From Lachnospiraceae bacterium (GTDB lineage: Bacteria > Bacillota > Clostridia > Lachnospirales > Lachnospiraceae), in contig JAAWKM010000008.1 in the NCBI GenBank assembly GCA_022797375.1, positions 1-46,968 on the forward strand: a stretch of DNA of 46,968 nucleotides. Reading direction: 5' to 3'. This document shows, in pieces, positions 34,134-43,300 of this stretch. Below the pieces are notes generated by a model. It was not told the DNA's origin. It saw nothing but the letters and a program-made list of their open reading frames with translations, and ran no database searches. Position 1 is the stretch's first letter, and each line of letters begins with the position of its first letter. Both the position numbers and the translations under genes were made by a program.

Positions 34134-34182
34134 GGCAGGGTGCTGAAGTTTTTATATAGCAAATTAAAAGGAGATTATAGAT

Positions 34183-34791
34183 ATGAATAACGGAATTGAA
34201 ATCAGATGGCATGGAAGAGGCGGACAGGGTGCAAAGACTGCAGCATTACTGCTTGCAGATGTAGCATTTAAGACAGGAAAGAATGTACAGGGGTTTCCTG
34301 AATATGGTCCTGAACGCATGGGTGCACCTATTACTGCTTATAACAGGATTAGTGATGGAAAAATCCGCGTTCATTCAAATATATATACACCAGATTATGT
34401 GGTAGTAGTTGATGAAACACTTCTTTCTTCTGTAGACGTGGCAGCAGGGCTTAAAAGAAGTGGTGCAGTTATTATAAATACACCTAAGAGCCGTGAGGAA
34501 ATTGCAGATAAGTTAAACGGATATGAGGGACGTATTTATACTGTTGATGCAAGAAAGATTTCAGAGGAAACACTTGGAAAGAATTTCCCTAATTCACCTA
34601 TGCTTGCTGCTATTGTAGCTGTAAGCGGGGTTATGGACAGGGATACATTTATAGGTGAGATGAAGTCATCATATGAGCATAAATTTGCAAAGAAACCAGA
34701 AGTAATTGATGGCAATATGAAAGCGCTTGAAATGGCATATGATGTAGTATGGGATGCTATGGAAGAAGATAAGATGAGCCTTTCTGCATAG
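34183..34791 (+). CDS. porG: 2-oxoacid:ferredoxin oxidoreductase, gamma subunit (pyruvate type likely)
   Basis: Subunit of the enzyme that decarboxylates pyruvate or a related 2-oxoacid to the acyl-CoA with reduction of ferredoxin, central to anaerobic fermentation. The N-terminus IRWHGRGGQGAKTAALLLAD and GFPEYGPERMGAPITAY are the hallmark of the gamma domain. The 202 residues match stand-alone gamma subunits. The order gamma-delta-alpha is that of porGDAB operons. AAGGAG precedes the ATG at about 9 nt. Substrate cannot be fixed from the sequence alone; branched-chain 2-oxoacid enzymes have the same subunits. Confidence 0.92.
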   Translation: MNNGIEIRWHGRGGQGAKTAALLLADVAFKTGKNVQGFPEYGPERMGAPITAYNRISDGKIRVHSNIYTPDYVVVVDETLLSSVDVAAGLKRSGAVIINTPKSREEIADKLNGYEGRIYTVDARKISEETLGKNFPNSPMLAAIVAVSGVMDRDTFIGEMKSSYEHKFAKKPEVIDGNMKALEMAYDVVWDAMEEDKMSLSA

Positions 34792-34837
34792 GTTTTATGC
34801 ATAAAGGAGAAGTATTTTAAGATAATGCCTGTAGTTT

Positions 34838-35167
34838 ATGGCAGATTGGAGAAACTTGGCAATGAGAACTGATATTACAAAGATTAATGAGCAGTCACCG
34901 CACCAGGAGCTTACAGAAGGGCTTATGGTATTTGCAGGCGGGACTTCAAAGCTTTTTAAAACAGGGGAGTGGAGGACTGATACACCAGTTTTTTATAAGG
35001 ATAAATGCAAACAGTGCCTTTTATGTGCGCCAGTGTGTCCTGACAGCAGTATACCTGTTGCCAATGGCCTGCGTGGTGACTTTGATTATGACCACTGTAA
35101 GGGATGTGGCATATGTGTAAAAGCCTGTCCGTTTGGTGCTATTGAGATGAAGGAGGGTATTGTATAA
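34838..35167 (+). CDS. porD: 2-oxoacid:ferredoxin oxidoreductase, delta subunit (2x[4Fe-4S])
   Basis: Ferredoxin-like electron carrier of the oxidoreductase. Two complete cluster motifs are present, CKQCLLCAPVCP and CKGCGICVKACP. The start is uncertain: ATG 34838 has no good ribosome binding site, whereas ATG 34862 (MRTDITKINEQ) has GGAG 10 nt ahead. The strong AAGGAG at 34804 belongs to a 15-codon open frame at 34825-34872 that overlaps the start. The stop overlaps the porA start in TAATG. Confidence 0.92.
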   Translation: MADWRNLAMRTDITKINEQSPHQELTEGLMVFAGGTSKLFKTGEWRTDTPVFYKDKCKQCLLCAPVCPDSSIPVANGLRGDFDYDHCKGCGICVKACPFGAIEMKEGIV

Positions 35168-36348
35168 TGGCTATTAAAGAACGTATGTCTGGAAATGAGG
35201 CTGTATCATATGCTATACGCCAGATTAACCCTGATGTAATGCCTGCATTTCCTATAACACCTTCTACTGAAATACCACAGATGGTTTCTACATATATTGC
35301 AAATGGTGAAATGGATACAGAATTTATACCCGTTGAAAGTGAACATTCTTCAATGAGTGCAGCAATAGGTGCAGAGGCAGCAGGCGCAAGAAGCCTTACT
35401 GCTACATCTTCAGCAGGGCTTGCGCTTATGTGGGAGGAACTCCTGCTGGCGGCGTCCAACAGGCTTCCGCTTGTACTTGCCCTTGTAAACCGTACATTGT
35501 CAGGCCCTATTAATATTAACTGTGACCATTCAGACAGTATGGGTGCAAGGGATACTGGATGGATACAGATTTATGCAGAGAATAACCAGGAGGCATATGA
35601 CAATTTTATCCAGGCATACCCAATTGCAGAAAATGAATCTGTACACCTTCCTGTTATGATATGCCAGGATGGTTTTATTACAAGCCATGCTGTTGAAAAC
35701 ATTGAGCTTATGGAAGACAATATTGTAAAGAAATTTGTTGGGGAATATAATCCAGAAGAATATCTTTTAAATCCTGGAAAGCCGGTTTCAGCAGGTCCTT
35801 ATTCTGTAAGCAATTATGCAATGGAGGCAAAGAAGAACCAGGAAATTGCACTTGAAAATTCAAAGGAAGTAATACTTGAAGTTGCTAAAAAGTTTAAAAA
35901 AGTTTCTGGAAGGGAGTATGGGCTTTTCGAAGAATATAAAACTAAAGATGCAGACTATATAATGCTTATAATGGGTTCTGCTGCTGGAACTGCAAAACAG
36001 GCAGTTGACGAAATGAGGGCACATGGTTTTAAAGCTGGTGTACTGAAATTAAGGGTTTTCCGCCCGTTTCCGGCAGATGAGATTGCAAAAGCATTAAGCA
36101 GCTGTAAAGCTGTTGCAATTATGGACCGCTGTGAGAGTTATAATGGCAATGGGGGCCCACTTGGAAGTGAAGTAACATCTGCACTTTTCCGCAATAAAGT
36201 AATGACAGAAACAGTAAATTATATTTACGGGCTTGCAGGACGTGACTTTACAGTGAAAGAAACAAAGGCTGTATTTAAAGAACTTGAAGATATTGCAGTT
36301 AATGGGAAAAAACCTGTACAGTACCAGTATATAGGGCTGCGTAAATAG
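35167..36348 (+). CDS. porA: 2-oxoacid:ferredoxin oxidoreductase, alpha subunit
   Basis: Large subunit that forms the active site together with the thiamine-binding beta subunit. Typical segments are GNEAVSYAIRQINPDV, AFPITPSTEIPQMV and SEHSSMSAAIGAEAAGARS, with a C-terminal half containing MGSAAGTAKQAVDEMR and LRVFRPFPADEI. The 393 residues match PorA of four-subunit enzymes. It is translationally coupled to porD. The beta gene, which should follow, is missing: a terminator lies 24 nt after the stop, then a repeat and an unrelated gene. A decayed copy of its last 35 bases occurs at 37500-37534. Confidence 0.94.
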   Translation: MAIKERMSGNEAVSYAIRQINPDVMPAFPITPSTEIPQMVSTYIANGEMDTEFIPVESEHSSMSAAIGAEAAGARSLTATSSAGLALMWEELLLAASNRLPLVLALVNRTLSGPININCDHSDSMGARDTGWIQIYAENNQEAYDNFIQAYPIAENESVHLPVMICQDGFITSHAVENIELMEDNIVKKFVGEYNPEEYLLNPGKPVSAGPYSVSNYAMEAKKNQEIALENSKEVILEVAKKFKKVSGREYGLFEEYKTKDADYIMLIMGSAAGTAKQAVDEMRAHGFKAGVLKLRVFRPFPADEIAKALSSCKAVAIMDRCESYNGNGGPLGSEVTSALFRNKVMTETVNYIYGLAGRDFTVKETKAVFKELEDIAVNGKKPVQYQYIGLRK

Positions 36349-36371
36349 CCAGAGATATCCAGGTAATAAAG

Positions 36372-36408
36372 CGGGCGTAGAATCATAGTGGTTTTATGCC
36401 TGTTTTTT
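36372..36408 (+). terminator. Terminator directly after porA
   Basis: An 11-bp stem with several G-U pairs (36372-36382 with 36392-36402) and six T residues. It closes the operon without a beta-subunit gene. Confidence 0.7.
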
Positions 36409-36451
36409 ATATTCTCCGTAAATTTAAGAGACAGTTCTGGTTGTATATTCA

Positions 36452-36516
36452 CATCTGTTTTATAAAAATCCCCATGCCATGTAAAGCACGGCATGGGAAA
36501 TTTTATGAAATGGACG
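36452..36516. repeat. Collapsed family 1 repeat: 31-bp hairpin
   Basis: Arms 36452-36482 and 36486-36516 pair along their length with a few mismatches, around a 3-nt loop. Both arms carry the ATAAAAATCCCCATGCC end of the complete copies at 1581 and 33854, facing each other. Confidence 0.8.
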
Positions 36517-36573
36517 TGATGGGGATATATTCGTAATTTAATTATTAGTAAAAAGTTAATTTAAAAAATAATG

Positions 36574-36605
36574 AAGTTTGTGCCTGTGCCGTTTGGCACA
36601 AACTT
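36574..36605 (+). promoter_or_regulatory. Perfect 11-bp hairpin in the leader of the next gene
   Basis: AAGTTTGTGCC (36574-36584) pairs with GGCACAAACTT (36595-36605); no T run follows. It lies 26 nt ahead of the chosen start of the next gene. Confidence 0.5.
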
Positions 36606-36631
36606 GGATTACAGTAAAAGGCAGTGAAGAA

Positions 36632-37330
36632 ATGAGGGAAAATATGAAGAAAATGAGGTTAATTATTCCAGGTTTAATTATATTGGCAGTAACTTTAATA
36701 GTTGCCAGGAATATAAATAAAAATGATGTAGAAGAAAGTGAGACCGTGAATAAAGATAATTACATAGACAATACAGGTCTTGTTCCAGTTGATACTTCTG
36801 GAAAGGAAGTAAAAATGCGGAGAAGCCTGGGACTTGATAGTAATGAAACAGCTTGCCTGGCATATGAACCAACTATAGAAAATTATATTAATAAAGCTGA
36901 TATAATAGTTAAAGGGGAAACTACAGACATAAAATATTTTGATTGTGAAGGGATTCCATGGAGCAGGTTAAGTGTTATTGTACAGGATGTTATATCGGGA
37001 GATATAGAAAATAATACAGAAATTGCTGTTTATGTAATGGAAGGCTTCCAGTATAATGGTATGGACAAGAATAGTCTTGTAGAAGTTGAAGGTGACAGCC
37101 TGGGGCTTCATAAAATAGGAGATACTTCTGTATTTGTATTAAATTGGCAGGATGGAAGTGATATTTTTGAAAAAGGAAGTTATCTGCGTACATTTGGCTG
37201 TTATTCAGAATACCGTTATATTGAAAATGAAAAAAAGTATAATATTTATGATACAAGGATAGGCGGAAAACTAGATGAAATTAAACTAGAGAAAAAAATA
37301 AAAACGTTGGCTGGCAGGGATAAACAATAA
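36632..37330 (+). CDS. Exported or membrane-anchored protein of unknown function
   Basis: A 232-residue protein with one N-terminal hydrophobic helix (MRLIIPGLIILAVTLIVA) and an acidic external domain. It contains two cysteines outside the helix (TACLAYEP, FDCEGIPW) and repeated beta-like stretches (IIVKGETTDIKYF, NTEIAVYVMEGFQY), which recalls small exported proteins seen in Firmicutes, but I do not recognise a family. An open frame starts at GTG 36578, inside a perfect hairpin. I prefer ATG 36632 with AAAGG about 10 nt ahead; ATG 36644 is also possible. It is inserted between the por operon and the remnant of the por copy. Confidence 0.6.
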   Translation: MRENMKKMRLIIPGLIILAVTLIVARNINKNDVEESETVNKDNYIDNTGLVPVDTSGKEVKMRRSLGLDSNETACLAYEPTIENYINKADIIVKGETTDIKYFDCEGIPWSRLSVIVQDVISGDIENNTEIAVYVMEGFQYNGMDKNSLVEVEGDSLGLHKIGDTSVFVLNWQDGSDIFEKGSYLRTFGCYSEYRYIENEKKYNIYDTRIGGKLDEIKLEKKIKTLAGRDKQ

Positions 37331-37453
37331 AAATATATATAGTAGTTGTACAAAATTTAAAGGCAGGGTAACTATATGTCCTGCTTTTTACCAATATTAT
37401 CTGCTGCAAGCCAGCATTAATAACTGTTTTTTACTCTCAGCATTAACAAGCAG

Positions 37454-37534
37454 TATGTATAATAATAAATAATTTCTATATAAGTAAAATGGAAAACAGC
37501 CTGTATAGTACCAGTATATAGGACTACGCAAATA
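37454..37534 (+). pseudogene. Scar of a deleted por operon copy (upstream flank fused to porA 3' end)
   Basis: 37454-37498 matches 33972-34016 (two mismatches). It is joined after one base to 37500-37534, which matches the last codons of porA, 36313-36347 (four mismatches, all transitions; one makes a stop codon). The 2.3 kb that separate these two segments at the intact locus are absent. The remnant is followed by a terminator. Confidence 0.7.
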
Positions 37535-37544
37535 ACTATAAAAG

Positions 37545-37580
37545 AAACAACAGTTTTTACAATCAAAGCTGTTGTTTTTT
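37545..37580 (+). terminator. Rho-independent terminator after the por remnant
   Basis: A 9-bp perfect stem (37545-37553 with 37569-37577) around a 15-nt loop, ending in a run of T residues. Confidence 0.75.
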
Positions 37581-37763
37581 AGTTGTGCAGGTATAGGCAA
37601 ATTGCTGTTGTGGATAGTGTATTTATGGACAGCAATGGTGAATAGTAACGGTAAATTATGGAACAGGCAGTATGTATATTTTTCTGGATAGACAATATCC
37701 CAAAAAAGTGGTAAGGTATATAGGAGTGACAATTTAAGAATATTTATGAAAGGAAGAAAATAA

Positions 37764-38507
37764 ATGTCAGGACATTCAAAATTTGCAAATATTAAGCACA
37801 AAAAAGAAAAAAATGATGCTAAAAAAGGCAAGATTTTTACTATAATTGGAAGGGAAATAGCAGTTGCAGTTAAGGATGGCGGTCCAGACCCTGAAAATAA
37901 CAGCAAACTGCGTGATGTTATTGCAAAGGCAAAGGCAAATAATATGCCAAATGATACCATTGAACGTGGAATTAAAAAAGCGGCTGGGGATGCTGGTAAT
38001 GTTAATTATGAAGAAGTAGTATATGAAGGATATGGACCAAGTGGCACAGCTATTATAGTTAAGGCGCTTACAGATAATAAGAACCGTACGGCAGGCAATG
38101 TCCGCAATGCATTTACTAAGGGAAGCGGAAGTGTCGGTACACAGGGCTGTGTGTCATATATGTTTGATGAAAAGGGACAGATTATTATCTCAAAGGAAGA
38201 AATGGACGATAATAATATAGAGATGGAAGCAGATGATATAATGATGCTTGCACTTGATGCAGGAGCAGAAGATTTTTCAGAAGAGGAAGATTCCTATGAA
38301 ATAATTACATCTCCTGGTGATTTCAGTGCTGTACGTGAAGCAATTGAGGCAGCAAAGATTCCTATGGCAAGCGCAGAGGTTACAATGATACCCCAGAATT
38401 ATGTTACATTGTCTGATGAAAATGATATAAGGCAGCTCCAGCGTACCCTGGATTTGCTTGATGAAGATGATGATGTACAGGATGTATACCATAACTGGGA
38501 TGAATAG
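37764..38507 (+). CDS. yebC: YebC/PmpR-family protein (TACO1-like)
   Basis: Cytoplasmic protein of the YebC family, long described as a transcriptional regulator and more recently linked to translation of proline-rich stretches. The family start MSGHSKFANIKHKK is intact, as are GGPDPENNSKLRDVIAKAK and RTAGNVRNAFTKGSGSVG. The 247 residues are standard. AAGGAAG lies about 9 nt before the ATG. The GH43 gene follows 50 nt later on the same strand, without a terminator between them. Confidence 0.96.
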   Translation: MSGHSKFANIKHKKEKNDAKKGKIFTIIGREIAVAVKDGGPDPENNSKLRDVIAKAKANNMPNDTIERGIKKAAGDAGNVNYEEVVYEGYGPSGTAIIVKALTDNKNRTAGNVRNAFTKGSGSVGTQGCVSYMFDEKGQIIISKEEMDDNNIEMEADDIMMLALDAGAEDFSEEEDSYEIITSPGDFSAVREAIEAAKIPMASAEVTMIPQNYVTLSDENDIRQLQRTLDLLDEDDDVQDVYHNWDE

Positions 38508-38557
38508 TAACTATAATTATTAATGGGGATAACTTATATTAGAAACGGGGTAAAAGC

Positions 38558-40102
38558 ATGAAGATTATTAATCCAGTTATCAGGGGGTTCTATCCAGACC
38601 CCAGTGTCTGCAGGGCAAATGGCAAATATTACATGGTGTGCAGTTCTTTTGAATATTTTCCAGGAGTTCCGTTGTTTGAAAGTGAGGATTTAATTAACTG
38701 GAAACAAATTGGACACTGCCTTACAAGGAAGACACAAGTGGATTTGGAGGGAATAAACAGTTCTGGAGGGGTATTTGCACCAACCATACGTTTTAATGAC
38801 GGGCGTTTTTATATGGTTACTACTAATGATACATACCACAAGAATTTTTATGTTTACACAGATGATATTTATGGTGAATGGTCAGAACCTGTATTTGTAG
38901 ACCAGGATGGCATAGACCCTTCATTATTCTTTGAAGATGGAAAGACTTATTTTATGAGCAATGGAAGTGACCCGGAGGATAATAACGGGTGTATTTTCCA
39001 ATGTGAAATTGATGCCGCCACAGGAAAGAAACTTACAGAAAGTATACCTATGTGGAAAGGCAGCGGGGGAAGATACCTTGAATCACCACATCTTTACCAT
39101 TTTGGTGAATGGTACTATATAATGGCAGCAGAGGGTGGTACAGAATATGGACATATGGTTACTTATGCAAGAGGAAAAAACCCATATGGCCCTTTTGAGC
39201 AGTATCCATATAACCCTGTACTGACTAACCGTAACCTTGGAGGACACCAGAGCACAATACAAGGGATTGGGCATGGAGACCTTGTAGAAGACGGCAATGG
39301 CAATACGTTTATGTTCTGTCTTGGTTTCCGCCAGACTGGCATGTGGCAGCCATTCCACCATCTTGGCAGGGAAGTATTTATTGTACCTGTACACTGGGAT
39401 GAAGAAGGCTGGTTTAGTGCGGGTGTGGATGGTATTGTGCAAAAAGAAATGGAACTGGATATAGATGCTGTGCTTTGCCAGTGCAGCAGCTTTAATGGAA
39501 ATTATAATAATAATTATAGTGCTTCATTTAACAGTATGGACTTAAATTCTTTAAGATGGTGCCATTTAAGGGAATATAAAAAAGAGAATTATAAGTTTGC
39601 AGATGGATGCCTGGCTTTAAGAGGTGTTAAAACAGATTTATCTGGTACAGGAGCGCCAACATTTGCAGGTATAAGGCAGTCAGAATTTAATACAGAATTA
39701 AATGTTAATGTAAAAAGTGATGCCATGGAGGCAGGCATAACATTTTACCAGTGTGAAAAGCACCATTATGACCTGGCTGTATATAATAATGATAATAAAA
39801 AGTCTGTTATTTTAAGGCTTTCTATTGGTGATGCAGTACAGGTTGTTAAAGAACAGGAATTTGAAGAAGACACAGAAACAGCTTCTTTAAGGGTTGTTTC
39901 GGACAATGAAAGTTACAAATTTTATGCAAAATGCGGCAGTACAGAAGTATTTATGGGAAAGGCAGGCACAAAATACCTTTCATCAGAAGTTGCAAGTGGT
40001 TTTACAGGCACTGTAATGGCTATGTATGCTGTAAATGGACAAGACAATGAAGATAAGTGGGCTGTCTTTGACAGTTTTGACTGGAAGCAGGACAGGGATT
40101 AA
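38558..40102 (+). CDS. GH43 beta-xylosidase/arabinofuranosidase
   Basis: Hydrolase of xylan-derived oligosaccharides. The five-bladed propeller has the GH43 set: Asp14 (FYPDPS, base), Asp120 (GIDPS, pKa modulator) and Glu175 (RYLESPHLY, acid). From about 320 on, a concanavalin-like C-terminal domain follows (GIRQSEFN, YQCEKHHYDLAVY), the two-domain form seen in many gut anaerobe beta-xylosidases of about 500-550 residues. No signal peptide is present, so it should act in the cytoplasm on imported xylo-oligosaccharides. No transporter lies next to it. Xylosidase or arabinofuranosidase activity cannot be told apart here. Confidence 0.93.
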   Translation: MKIINPVIRGFYPDPSVCRANGKYYMVCSSFEYFPGVPLFESEDLINWKQIGHCLTRKTQVDLEGINSSGGVFAPTIRFNDGRFYMVTTNDTYHKNFYVYTDDIYGEWSEPVFVDQDGIDPSLFFEDGKTYFMSNGSDPEDNNGCIFQCEIDAATGKKLTESIPMWKGSGGRYLESPHLYHFGEWYYIMAAEGGTEYGHMVTYARGKNPYGPFEQYPYNPVLTNRNLGGHQSTIQGIGHGDLVEDGNGNTFMFCLGFRQTGMWQPFHHLGREVFIVPVHWDEEGWFSAGVDGIVQKEMELDIDAVLCQCSSFNGNYNNNYSASFNSMDLNSLRWCHLREYKKENYKFADGCLALRGVKTDLSGTGAPTFAGIRQSEFNTELNVNVKSDAMEAGITFYQCEKHHYDLAVYNNDNKKSVILRLSIGDAVQVVKEQEFEEDTETASLRVVSDNESYKFYAKCGSTEVFMGKAGTKYLSSEVASGFTGTVMAMYAVNGQDNEDKWAVFDSFDWKQDRD

Positions 40103-40151
40103 CCATATAACAGGCAGTGGAATTATGTGCATACCACTGCATTGTGCCATG

Positions 40152-40198
40152 TGTCCTGGAATGTAAGAAAAATTTAATAATTATTAAATTCCAGGACA
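40152..40198 (+). terminator. Possible terminator after the GH43 gene
   Basis: TGTCCTGGAAT (40152-40162) pairs with ATTCCAGGACA (40188-40198). The loop region contains a 20-nt perfect AT palindrome (40171-40190). Only a weak T stretch follows (40211-40216). A 7-bp hairpin at 40114-40140 precedes it. Confidence 0.45.
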
Positions 40199-40323
40199 TT
40201 ATATTGCCATTTTTTATCAGTATATTTATATAAAATGCTAAAAGTGTATTTATATATGTAGCTGGTGGTATATGGGCAGGTTAAACTGTTTTTGTGTAAG
40301 CAGTATAGTATGGAGGTTGGAAT

Positions 40324-43300
40324 ATGAAGAGGATTGCAAGGGCTAATAAAAAGTGGAGATGGATGGTGCTTCTGACATCCGTGTTTTTAATTGCATTTAT
40401 GGCGTTTTATTCATTTAATAATAAAGATGATGTGCGTGCAGCAGATGTATATCTGCAGAATAGTGATGGCCAGAAAATGGGTACTTCTTATACAATGAGA
40501 AGGCATAATGATGAATTCAGTATAGCCCCGGCCGGACATGGTGTTGGATATATAGAGGCAAGGTTTTCAAATAACAGGAATATACTTATAACTAACAGCG
40601 GGACTGGGCAACAGGAATTTAATGGTCTTGGTTCTGTATTAAAAGTAGAAGCTAAAGAGATGGGAGAGGTATCCCTTAGTATATCTGCATATGGCCAGAA
40701 AGGTGATACAAATCCTATATTCCAGACTACAATTAATATTACAGTAGCCTTTTCTGTTAATGAATATTTGAATGATAACGCAAAGGGTGCATCTATAAAA
40801 AAGATATTTGTTGAAGATGAAAGAAGTGCACTTGTATTGGATTACGGGGCAGAACTTCCATTTGGAAAGAATGCTTCAGACCCAAAAGAACAGAAATATC
40901 TGAACCTGATTTTTGGTAATGCTTCCCAGAGCACTACTAATACTTCAAGTAGTGCAATACAGGCAGACTGGCTGTCTAATAATGAAGATATTATTGAAAT
41001 TGATAAGACAATGAAAGGGGAAGATAATGTTGTCCGTGGTGGTGTAAGGGCAACTGGTGCAGGACGTACTACTTTGTCAGTAAGCTGGCGTGATGATACA
41101 ACTACCCGCCAGGATACAATAGTTGTTTATGTAAGGCCAAAGGTGACAGACCAGAGTGGTACCAATATAGGTACAAATTCTTCTGGAGTAGATGATGGTA
41201 CAGGAGGAAATTCACCTGATTCGGTTTACCAGGTAGATAATGGTGCAATTATCAATGTATCAGTCAAGTTTGAGCATAACCAGCTTGATGCAATATCTGA
41301 TAAGCTTGCATGGGTAATTGCCAAAAAGGAAGGAACAAAGACATATCTTGTAAAAGACTCATTAGGCAATGTTACAGATGAGTTTAAGGATGAAGCTAAC
41401 CTTGTCTGGATGCCATCAATAAACAGTTATAAACTTAATGCCAAAGCAGGCACATACTCTGTTCTTTTCTATGTAGCAGGCACATATAAGGGCTTTGAAG
41501 AGACACGTACTGCCCCGCCAGGGTGTTCACCTGTTGCTATTAAGAATGGTGTATATGTGTTTAGTAATTATAAAAATATAACAGTTTCTTTAAATGTTGG
41601 TGGTACATACAGCCTTCCAGACGCATTTAATATAACAGAAGATACATTTATGGACTGTTTTATGCCTGTTCCACGTATAGTTGAAGATAATTCATCAGAA
41701 GATGAGGCGGCAACAGGGGGTTCTATATCATCAGGCAATAGTAATAACTTTATTTCTATGTCAAGTGACAGAACTACTATTACAGCAACAAGGGTAGGAA
41801 CGGCATATATAGATGTTACGGCAAATTCCAAGATTTTGGAGACGGGCCTCAGGGAGATAAAAGAAGGCCAGAGGGTAACTATAATAATTAATATAACAGA
41901 TACTTTTTCACTTAATATTTCACAGACAAGGATGTCAGTAGGGGAGGAACTCCAGTTATATGGTGTGCTTGCTTCAGGTACTGAAAATGACGAAGCAGAA
42001 TATAAATGGATGTCACCGGATGACCCAAATGGAAGTTATGTGAAGATTTCAGAACAGGGGCGTTATGCAACTATAAAAGCGGTCAAAACTACACCGCCTG
42101 GAGGGCATGTGACAGTTACTCTTATGAGGACAACGGAAAACGGAATAACACTGACAGCTTCATGCCAGATTATTATAGATACAACAACATCAGGCTTCCA
42201 TATAAAGCCTTCTGCACTTACAATGGAAGTTGGTGATGTGCAGACTATTACAACCGACCTTACAGGCTCATATAAACTTGTATGGATTTCTTCTGATACA
42301 GGTATTGCTACAGTAGTTGATTCATCAGCCGCTACCCCGGCTGCGCAGGTTACAGCACGTAAGCCAGGTACAGCAGTTATTACAGCGGTTAATGCTGCCA
42401 ATAACGTATATGCTACATGTATTATTACAGTACAACAGCCTATTACATCCCTTGATATAGGTGTAGCAGGTAAAAAATATACTACATATGATACAACACT
42501 TCCACAAGGTTTTGTATTTATGGAACCATTATACCAGCCAAGTAATGCCACAGAAAAGGATTTTAAGTGGGATTCATCAGATAAAACAGTTGCAACAGTT
42601 GATGAAACTGGTAAAGTTACTTTGTTAAAAGAGGGTACAACACATATTTCGGTTGCCAGCAGAAAATACACAGCATACTGTATATTGAATATTATATCTA
42701 AACCTATTTCTACAATTACTACTGATGTAAAAGAACTTAATATGGTCAGAGGTGATACATATAATATAAAAGCAACATTTAACCCTGTTGATGCTACTAA
42801 TACAGAACTTGTGTGGTCAGTACTTGAAAATTCAAATGTAGTTAAAGTTGACAATACAGGCAAAGTTACTGCTGCTAATCCAGGCCAGGCATATGTAAGT
42901 GTTAAGGCAGCACTGGCAGATTCAGATGGCAATAAAGCAGAAGCATTAATTAAAGTTACTGTAAGGGACAGACTGACGTCTATAGATTTTGAATCAAAAA
43001 CTACATACATCAATGTAGGAGGTTCAAAACAAATAGAAATTATTTATAAACCTGACAAGGATGTAAATAAAAAAGTTACATTCCGTTCTTCTGATGAGTC
43101 AATATTTAAGGTTACACAAGGCAAAGAGGATGGAGTTTGTATTATACAGGGTATAGCAGAAGGCCAGGCAGTGCTTTCATGTATATCTGATGATTTAGGG
43201 CAGGCAGGTGTAAAGACGTGTACAGTATATGTTACACCTACAGAAATTGAGGCAAAAGACTTTGTTATAACGCCTGCAGAGGAAACTGTTTATATAGGGG

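Larger units (their letters stand above)
33783..34182. other. Intergenic region before the por operon
   Basis: Holds a complete family 1 repeat (33854-33970), a 45-bp segment that is duplicated downstream (33972-34016), the por promoter (34053-34080) and a perfect 21-bp hairpin (34085-34133). No gene is seen. Confidence 0.7.
37331..37763. other. Intergenic region with por-derived remnants
   Basis: Holds a 45-bp copy of the por upstream flank (37454-37498), a 35-bp copy of the porA end (37500-37534) and a terminator (37545-37580). The remaining 180 bases before yebC are AT-rich without a clear promoter. Confidence 0.7.
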
